From contig NBLK01000018.1 of NCBI GenBank assembly GCA_002084505.1, positions 1 through 27,776 on the forward strand: 27,776 nt of DNA, read 5' to 3'. The stretch is from Rickettsiaceae bacterium 4572_127. Its GTDB lineage: Bacteria; Pseudomonadota; Alphaproteobacteria; Rs-D84; NBLK01. The notes under the pieces are model-generated. The model made no database searches. It saw nothing but the letters and a program-made list of their open reading frames with translations, and had not been told where the DNA came from. Positions 22,977 to 27,776 of this stretch are shown here, one piece after another. The number at the start of each line of letters is the position of its first letter. Position 1 is the first letter of the stretch. The position numbers and the translations under genes were made by a program.

Positions 22977-23006
22977 TTGCAATGATGTTTTTTTTCATGG
23001 TATTCT
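22977..23006 (+). promoter_or_regulatory. possible promoter of mlaC operon
   Basis: TTGCAA (22977-22982) and TATTCT (23001-23006) are separated by 18 bp. An AAAAGGAT ribosome-binding site lies just before the ATG at 23035. Confidence 0.5.
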
Positions 23007-23034
23007 TTATTTATTAAGAGAAAAAAGGATTATT

Positions 23035-23673
23035 ATGAAAAAATTACTAACTATTTTTGCTATGATTTTAGCTATTTCAACTCAATCATTTGCTGGTATG
23101 AATGAAGCAGATACAAAAAAGGCTTATGATTTTGTTCAAAAAGTTTACGAAAAAATAAACAAAAAAGTTCTAAGTAAGAATCTAACTCGTGATAAAAGAT
23201 ACACACTAGTTAAAGATATTTTAGTTAGTCAAATGGACATAGAAAAAATTTCTAGATTCATTTTAGGACAACATTGGAAAAAAGCTAAAGACCTACAAAA
23301 AGAAGCATTCAAAACTTTATTTACTGAATTCCAAGCACAAAGATTTACTAACATATTGAATGAATATAAAGGGCAAAAAATTTCAATTCTAGGAACTGAA
23401 AAAGCATCTGGAAAAAAACAAACTTTTGTGAAAATGACTGTTGTAAATGAAAAAGACAAAAAGGCTGAGCCGATAGAATTAAAATGGAGAGCAAGAAAAA
23501 CTAAATCTTCTTTTAAGATTACCGATGTGATTATTGGCGGAATTAGCATGACTTTGACTTTGAAAAATGATTATAGCGCAATGATAAAAAAATCGGAAAA
23601 CAACGGACATAATGGACTAGATGCTTTGATTGACGAGCTTGATAAAAAGATTGAACTAGAAAGAAAAAAATAG
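23035..23673 (+). CDS. mlaC: MlaC-like phospholipid-binding periplasmic protein
   Basis: A 212-residue MlaC/Ttg2D family protein that carries phospholipid across the periplasm between the outer and inner membrane Mla complexes. I place the start at 23035, where an AAAAGGAT site and a proper signal peptide (MKKLLTIFAMILAISTQSFA) coincide; an open frame extends 35 codons further upstream but would bury the signal. Family features are MDIEKISRFILGQHWKKA (the 'R..LG..W' segment), FKTLFTEF, the strand-rich middle ending KWRARKT, and FKITDVIIGGISMTLTLKNDYSAMI. No other mla genes are nearby. The stop TAG overlaps the GTG start of the glycosyltransferase. Confidence 0.88.
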   Translation: MKKLLTIFAMILAISTQSFAGMNEADTKKAYDFVQKVYEKINKKVLSKNLTRDKRYTLVKDILVSQMDIEKISRFILGQHWKKAKDLQKEAFKTLFTEFQAQRFTNILNEYKGQKISILGTEKASGKKQTFVKMTVVNEKDKKAEPIELKWRARKTKSSFKITDVIIGGISMTLTLKNDYSAMIKKSENNGHNGLDALIDELDKKIELERKK

Positions 23674-24797
23674 TGAAAGTCGCATTATTACTGCCATCAT
23701 TAAATCAAGGCGGAGTGGAGACTAGTGTTCTTGATTTAGCCTCATATTTGCAATCTCAGAAAAATGTCACTCCTATTGTTATTTCAGAAGGTGGAAAAAG
23801 ACTTTCTTTTCTAAAAAAAGAGAAAATAAAACATATAAAATTTCCGGCTAAAACAAAGAATCCAATAAAAATGTTTTTCAATGTTTTTAGACTAACAAAG
23901 ATTCTAAAAAAAGAAAAAATAGATATTCTACATGCGCATTCAAGAGCTCCTGCTTGGGTTGGTTGGTTCGCTTCAAAAAAGACTGGAGTTCCTTTTTTAA
24001 CTACTTTTCATGGAATCTACGGACACAAATCAAAACTAAAAAAAATATACAATTCTGCTATGTTAAAAGGTGAAAAAGTTATTGCAGTTTCTAAATTTAC
24101 CGCCGAGCATATAAAAAAAAACTATCCTATTTCAAAGAAAAAAATCATTACAATTCCTAGATGGATTGACCTAGAAAAATTTTCAAAAACAAAAACGAAT
24201 CGTAAAATTATAAAATCTATTATGGAAAAATATAATCTTCAAAAACACATTCCTATTATAACTATGGTGGGTAGAGTTCGGCGATTAAAAGGGCAAGATT
24301 ATTTCATAAAATCGCTAGTAAAAATTAGAACTGATTTTCGTGCTGTGATAATTGGCGATGGAGATGGTGGAGATTATGAGAAAAATTTACATAAATTAGT
24401 TAAAGAAAATAAGCTAGAAAAAAAGGTGATTTTTGTTGGAGATTCGAATGATATTCCTGAATTTTTGCGGATTTCAAAAATGCTAGTGAGTGCTACTTCT
24501 ACGAAACCTGAGACTTTTGGTCTGACTATATTAGAGGCTATGGCGATGGGAGTCCTAGTCGTAGCAACGGCTCACGGTGGTTCACTGGAACTAGTTAATA
24601 AAAAAAGAGGGGGGTTAGTTAATCCTTGTGACGAAAATGATTTAGCAAATGGGATAAAAAAACTTCTAAAACTGCCTGAAAAAAAATACAAAATTATGCA
24701 AAAAGAATGCATCGGATTCGCTAAAAATTTCTCACGAGATAAGATGTGCAAAAAAGTCTTAGCTACCTATTTATCATTGAGAGAAAAATCTAATTGA
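23673..24797 (+). CDS. GT4-type glycosyltransferase
   Basis: A 374-residue GT-B glycosyltransferase that probably transfers a sugar from a nucleotide donor to a lipid or LPS acceptor at the inner face of the membrane. Visible features are the N-terminal Rossmann start VALLLPSLNQGGVET, IDILHAHSRAPAW, TTFHGIYG, KVIAVSKF, the hinge region ITMVGRVRRLKGQDYFIKSL and the donor-site PETFGLTILEAMAMG with the E-x7-E pattern. The start is GTG, overlapping the mlaC stop (TAGTG), and gives the expected N-terminus; no ATG is available nearby. Acceptor and sugar cannot be assigned. Confidence 0.92.
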   Translation: MKVALLLPSLNQGGVETSVLDLASYLQSQKNVTPIVISEGGKRLSFLKKEKIKHIKFPAKTKNPIKMFFNVFRLTKILKKEKIDILHAHSRAPAWVGWFASKKTGVPFLTTFHGIYGHKSKLKKIYNSAMLKGEKVIAVSKFTAEHIKKNYPISKKKIITIPRWIDLEKFSKTKTNRKIIKSIMEKYNLQKHIPIITMVGRVRRLKGQDYFIKSLVKIRTDFRAVIIGDGDGGDYEKNLHKLVKENKLEKKVIFVGDSNDIPEFLRISKMLVSATSTKPETFGLTILEAMAMGVLVVATAHGGSLELVNKKRGGLVNPCDENDLANGIKKLLKLPEKKYKIMQKECIGFAKNFSRDKMCKKVLATYLSLREKSN

Positions 24798-24821
24798 TTT
24801 TTTTTTTAATAGATATACAAT
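24794..24821 (+). promoter_or_regulatory. possible promoter of Cas2-like/PIN cassette
   Basis: TTGATT (24794-24799, overlapping the glycosyltransferase stop) and TACAAT (24816-24821) are 16 bp apart, followed by an AAGGAG site 5 nt before the ATG at 24844. Confidence 0.45.
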
Positions 24822-24843
24822 TCTAAAAAAACAAGGAGAAAAC

Positions 24844-25194
24844 ATGAAAATTTTATTATCATTTGATTTATCAACAGATGGAGACTATCAAGGACTCTAC
24901 ACTTGGTTAGACAATAACAATGCCGTGGAATGTGGAACAAGCTGTGCACAAATTGACTTAAAATCTAAAAAAGGTCTTGGTAAACCTTGGCAAAGTTTAA
25001 TTAAAGATCTTCAAAACGATATTAAAAAAAATGTAAAAATAAAAGATGGATTGTTTAATGACAGAATTCATGTTACTTTCAAAACTAATAATGAAATAAA
25101 AAGCGGATTTTTATTTGGAAAAAGAAAAAAAGCTCCATGGTCTGGATATGCAATAAATTCAGAAAATGATGGACGCCTAGAATTAAATGAATAA
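24844..25194 (+). CDS. small Cas2/SinR-like protein, possible antitoxin or partner
   Basis: A 116-residue soluble protein. Its start, MKILLSFDLSTDGDYQGLYTWL, then a segment ending SCAQIDL, follows the beta-alpha-beta pattern of small Cas2/SinR/VapD-like ferredoxin-fold proteins, which open 'xxLxSYDLxxxxxDYxxLxxAI'. The rest contains a basic patch (FLFGKRKKAPW) and an acidic tail. There are no CRISPR genes or repeats here. Its last 8 nt overlap the PIN gene start, so the two are translationally coupled as in toxin-antitoxin pairs. The Cas2-like comparison is by eye; the antitoxin role is inferred from position. Confidence 0.6.
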   Translation: MKILLSFDLSTDGDYQGLYTWLDNNNAVECGTSCAQIDLKSKKGLGKPWQSLIKDLQNDIKKNVKIKDGLFNDRIHVTFKTNNEIKSGFLFGKRKKAPWSGYAINSENDGRLELNE

Positions 25195-25636
25195 TAAAAT
25201 TTTATTTGATAGTGGGTTTTGGTTTGCTTTGTATACTAAAAATGACAAAGGACATAAAAAAGCAATTGAGCTTTTTAATAAATATGAAAATGCAATTTTT
25301 TTAATTCCGACTCCTTCTCTTTATGAATTTTTAAATAGTAAATTTATGTCAAATAATTTAAAAAAAATACATAAACTTTTTACGAAAAAAAAGTCATTAA
25401 ATGAAATTAGTTTTTTAACAGACCGAAAGCATATTAAAAACTTAGACTTAAAACTTTTTAACTATAATATAATACAAAAAAGAAATATAAGTGCTGTTGA
25501 TTCTATAATAAGAGATATAATAAAAGAAAGAAATGGCTTTACATTTGTTACAAACAATGTAAAAGATTTTAATGATATTTGTTATAAAAAAACAATTCAT
25601 GTCGAAATAATACCTAATCAAAAGGAGACAAAATGA
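25187..25636 (+). CDS. PIN-domain ribonuclease, VapC-like
   Basis: A 149-residue PIN-domain protein with the acidic residues of a metal-dependent RNase: D8 (ILFDSGFW), E47 (SLYEFLN), D105 (SAVDSII) and D127 in the VTNNVKDF motif. The length is normal for VapC-type toxins. Its start overlaps the end of the Cas2-like gene by 8 nt, and its stop overlaps the lolA start (ATGA), with the lolA AAAGGAG site inside its final codons. The usual VapB-type (AbrB or RHH) antitoxin is absent; the Cas2-like gene takes that place. The PIN fold is well supported. The toxin role is inferred. Confidence 0.82.
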   Translation: MNNKILFDSGFWFALYTKNDKGHKKAIELFNKYENAIFLIPTPSLYEFLNSKFMSNNLKKIHKLFTKKKSLNEISFLTDRKHIKNLDLKLFNYNIIQKRNISAVDSIIRDIIKERNGFTFVTNNVKDFNDICYKKTIHVEIIPNQKETK

Positions 25637-26247
25637 AAATTTTATTTTTAACTTTCACATTACTAGCTTGCAATGTTTGGGGAGCAATAGATGTTAATGT
25701 CGTTTCAAGAGCTGAAAAATATCTAAATACAGTTCAGAATTTACGAGGATCTTTTTCTCAAACTTCATCAAATGGAATGAAAGATTCTGGTGAGTTTTAT
25801 CTGTCTCGTCCGGGAAAAATGCGATTAGAATATCAAACTCCAATGACTATTGTTTCTGACGGAAAACGACTAATTTATCATGATAAATCATTAGATCAAA
25901 TCACACATTTAGCATTAGATTCTATTCCTGCGGGGATTTTATTTCGTCCGCATATTCGTTTGAAAGGCAAAGATATTAAAGTCCTCAAAACAGAATATAA
26001 AGATGGTTTTGCAGAGCTAACTGTGGCTATGTCTGATGATCCGGGGGCAGGTTCTTTGAAAATGTATTTTACGAACAAGGCTTTTTCATTGAGGGGATGG
26101 CAGGTAAAAGATGCTAGTGGTTTAGTAACTCGTGTGACTCTAAATGATGTTAAAGAAGTTGGAGCGTTGAAGAAAAGTTTATTTAAAATCAATAGACATA
26201 AAACACAAGGCATTGAAGGAACTAGAAAATCTAATAAATTCTATTAG
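25633..26247 (+). CDS. lolA: LolA-like lipoprotein carrier
   Basis: A 204-residue periplasmic protein of the LolA family, which takes lipoproteins from LolCDE to the outer membrane. It has a signal peptide (MKILFLTFTLLACNVWGA), then LNTVQNLRGSFSQTSSNGMKDSGEFYLSRPGKMRLEYQTP, which closely follows the LolA pattern (F.Q....G.....G.f...rPg.frw.Y..P), then IVSDGKRLIYHDKSLDQ and the later strand WQVKDASGLVTRVTLNDV. The cysteine near the end of the signal is not in a good lipobox, so it is probably not a lipoprotein. It is coupled to the PIN gene by an ATGA overlap. Confidence 0.88.
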   Translation: MKILFLTFTLLACNVWGAIDVNVVSRAEKYLNTVQNLRGSFSQTSSNGMKDSGEFYLSRPGKMRLEYQTPMTIVSDGKRLIYHDKSLDQITHLALDSIPAGILFRPHIRLKGKDIKVLKTEYKDGFAELTVAMSDDPGAGSLKMYFTNKAFSLRGWQVKDASGLVTRVTLNDVKEVGALKKSLFKINRHKTQGIEGTRKSNKFY

Positions 26248-26310
26248 ACCTTCTACAAAAATATTTTGGAGAAATATCGATTCGGTAGAACACTGTTTTT
26301 GAGAAAAGAC

Positions 26311-26374
26311 TCAGTCTTCACCTCACCCCTTGTGGGAGGGTCAAAATATCTAAAGATATTTTGGGGCGGGGTAA
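26311..26374. repeat. GC-rich palindromic repeat, solitary copy
   Basis: CTCAGTCTTCACCTCACCCC, then TTGTGGGAGGGTCAAAATATCTAAAGATATTTTGGGGCGGGGT. The inner stem AAAATATC/GATATTTT and loop TAAA are the same as in 65-127. It occupies most of the gap between lolA and the next gene. Confidence 0.75.
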
Positions 26375-26404
26375 AAAAAATACAAAATTAAGACAGGAAT
26401 TTTT

Positions 26405-26794
26405 ATGAAAAAAACATTAAAAGTATTATCAACATTCTCGACTAGCGGAATAGCTATTTTATTTACACATTTATTTTGCTGTGGATTGCCAACGTTTTTT
26501 TCGATTCTAGGAATCGGAGCAGGAACATTAGGAGCTTCTAATGTTTCATTTTTAGAAGAATATAAAGAAATAATTTTTGCTTTTGGAGGTGTGATGCTTT
26601 TGATTTCAATTTTTATTTATTTTCATGATAAAAAGGCTTGTCCAATTCATAAAAAAAACTGCTCAAAAGCAAAAAAAATCTCAAATTATATTTTGCTAAT
26701 AACAATTATTTTTTATGTGGGAAGTTTTTATTTAGCTTTTTTCTATCATCCGTCATGTGCAATCGCGAATCTTCCACCGCTTCCTATGGAGTAA
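26405..26794 (+). CDS. MerT-like small membrane protein, possible metal transporter
   Basis: A 129-residue protein with three membrane helices. Helix 1 carries a vicinal Cys pair (LFTHLFCCGLPTFFSILGIGAG), a short FLEEYKEI link leads into helix 2, a cytoplasmic loop has KKACPIHKKNCSKAKK, and helix 3 ends with HPSCAI. This is the layout of MerT mercuric-ion transporters (Cys pair in helix 1, LEPYRP-like link, Cys pair in the loop, third helix). No merR, merP or merA is adjacent, so the metal could differ. AGGAA precedes the ATG. It ends 2 nt before mnmG and must be cotranscribed with it. Confidence 0.55.
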   Translation: MKKTLKVLSTFSTSGIAILFTHLFCCGLPTFFSILGIGAGTLGASNVSFLEEYKEIIFAFGGVMLLISIFIYFHDKKACPIHKKNCSKAKKISNYILLITIIFYVGSFYLAFFYHPSCAIANLPPLPME

Positions 26795-26796
26795 AA

Positions 26797-27776
26797 ATGT
26801 TAAAAAAATATGATATAATTATTATTGGTGGAGGGCATGCCGGGGTTGAAGCTAGTTGCATTGCATCTCGCATGGGTTCAAAAGTTGCCCTCATTACATT
26901 TTCTAAAAATAACTTAGGGGAATTATCCTGCAATCCTTCTGTCGGCGGTTTAGGCAAAGGGCATTTAGTTCGTGAAATCGATGCGATGGATGGAATAATG
27001 GCTCGATGCGCCGACGAATCAGGAATACATTTTCGAGTCTTAAATCGTTCAAAAGGCTCAGCAGTTCAAGGACCACGAGTTCAATTAGACCGAGAATTAT
27101 ACAAAAAAAATATCCAAAAAATCATTGCTAATGAAGAAAATCTTACTGTAATTGAGGCGGAAGTTTTAGAGCTGATAGTTGCTAATAAAAAAATAATTGG
27201 AACTAAAACCACGATTGGAGAAATTCATTCTGATGCAGTTATTATCACCGCAGGAACTTTTTTGCGAGGGCTAATGCATGAAGGAAAAAAGCAAACAAAG
27301 GGCGGACGAATTGGAGAAAAAGAGTCCAACCTTTTATCCGATTCTTTGAAAAATCTTGGGTTTGATTTGATGCGATTGAAGACAGGAACACCTGCTCGTC
27401 TAAATGCAAAAACTATTAATTTTTCCCAATGTGAAATCCAACCGAGCGACAATCCAGCAGAGCCAATGTCGTTTTTAACTGAAGAAATTTCTAATGATTC
27501 TGTTGATTGTTATTTGACTAAAACTAATGAGAAAATACATGAAATGATTCGCAAAAATGTTGATAGTGCTCCGCTATTTAATGGGCAGATTGATAGCACT
27601 GGTCCAAGGTATTGTCCAAGCATTGAAGACAAGGTTATGCGATTTCCTCACCACAAAACTCATACGGTTTTTCTAGAACCAGAAGGACTAAATTCAGATA
27701 TAATTTATCCAAATGGAATTTCAACTTCGCTTCCGCAAGACATTCAAACTAAAATGATTCATAGTATAAAAGGTTG
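26797..27776 (+). CDS. mnmG: tRNA uridine modification enzyme MnmG (GidA), 3' end beyond window
   Basis: The first 326 codons of MnmG, the FAD enzyme that with MnmE installs carboxymethylaminomethyl on wobble uridine 34 of certain tRNAs. It starts LKKYDIIIIGGGHAGVEA with the FAD-binding GGGHAG at 11-16, then NPSVGGLGKGHLVREIDAMD, GPRVQLDRELYKKNI, ITAGTFLRGLMHEG, KTGTPARL and GPRYCPSIEDKVMRFP, all hallmark segments in the expected order. The reading frame is open to the last base of the window. The ATG is 2 nt after the MerT-like gene's stop. MnmE is not in the window. Confidence 0.98.
   Translation, partial: MLKKYDIIIIGGGHAGVEASCIASRMGSKVALITFSKNNLGELSCNPSVGGLGKGHLVREIDAMDGIMARCADESGIHFRVLNRSKGSAVQGPRVQLDRELYKKNIQKIIANEENLTVIEAEVLELIVANKKIIGTKTTIGEIHSDAVIITAGTFLRGLMHEGKKQTKGGRIGEKESNLLSDSLKNLGFDLMRLKTGTPARLNAKTINFSQCEIQPSDNPAEPMSFLTEEISNDSVDCYLTKTNEKIHEMIRKNVDSAPLFNGQIDSTGPRYCPSIEDKVMRFPHHKTHTVFLEPEGLNSDIIYPNGISTSLPQDIQTKMIHSIKG

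Noticed and set aside
22930..23034. 35-codon upstream extension of mlaC
   Set aside because: It would bury the signal peptide and spans the promoter; the ribosome-binding site points to 23035.
24844..25194. Possible CRISPR-Cas2 with a nearby CRISPR array
   Set aside because: No direct-repeat/spacer array or other cas gene is visible anywhere in the window; the coupling to a PIN gene points elsewhere.

Overview
The window is strongly AT-rich bacterial DNA using the standard bacterial code, with TGA as a stop. The gene set is that of a Gram-negative diderm: YidC, an MsbA-type lipid exporter, LptF, MlaC, LolA, SSB, EngB and MnmG. A eukaryote-like (type 2) IleRS, MlaC and palindromic repeats recalling rickettsial ones suggest an AT-rich alphaproteobacterium, possibly host-associated. 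The lineage is an inference, and no rRNA or tRNA gene is present to fix it.

Region by region: (1) 1-352 is a repeat element about 290 bp long with inverted ends. (2) 349-7093 (minus) is a compact run: nucleotidase-like gene, msbA-like, yidC, an AAA ATPase plus a Cys-rich partner, engB, NUDIX. The ATPase pair sits between yidC and engB, which are often direct neighbours. (3) 7315-11430 (plus) is an array of large type IV prepilin-like proteins, the first split by a frameshift. (4) 11493-11593 holds two identical palindromes. (5) 11774-17398 (plus) is ileS followed by four tightly coupled genes: a pentapeptide-repeat protein, a membrane protein, an unknown and a SUKH/SMI1-like protein. (6) 17395-18541 is packed with short repeats around a DUF192 lipoprotein gene and includes a MITE-like element. 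(7) ssb (plus) and lptF (minus) flank a second copy of the composite repeat. (8) 20803-21384 is an orphan helical protein with its own promoter and terminator. (9) 21482-22546 (minus) holds two DUF4402-like secreted proteins, one truncated, behind a promoter containing an operator-like palindrome. (10) 23035-27776 (plus) runs mlaC, glycosyltransferase, Cas2-like protein plus PIN nuclease, lolA, a MerT-like membrane protein and mnmG, which runs off the end.

Envelope biogenesis is the main housekeeping theme: YidC inserts membrane proteins, the MsbA-like exporter and LptF move lipid A/LPS, MlaC traffics phospholipid and LolA carries lipoproteins. Two small two-gene cassettes (ATPase plus Cys-rich protein; Cas2-like plus PIN protein) lie inside these operons with overlapping start and stop codons. 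They are the best candidates for undescribed defence or toxin-antitoxin-like systems. The prepilin array and the unknown genes behind ileS are the other accessory parts worth attention.
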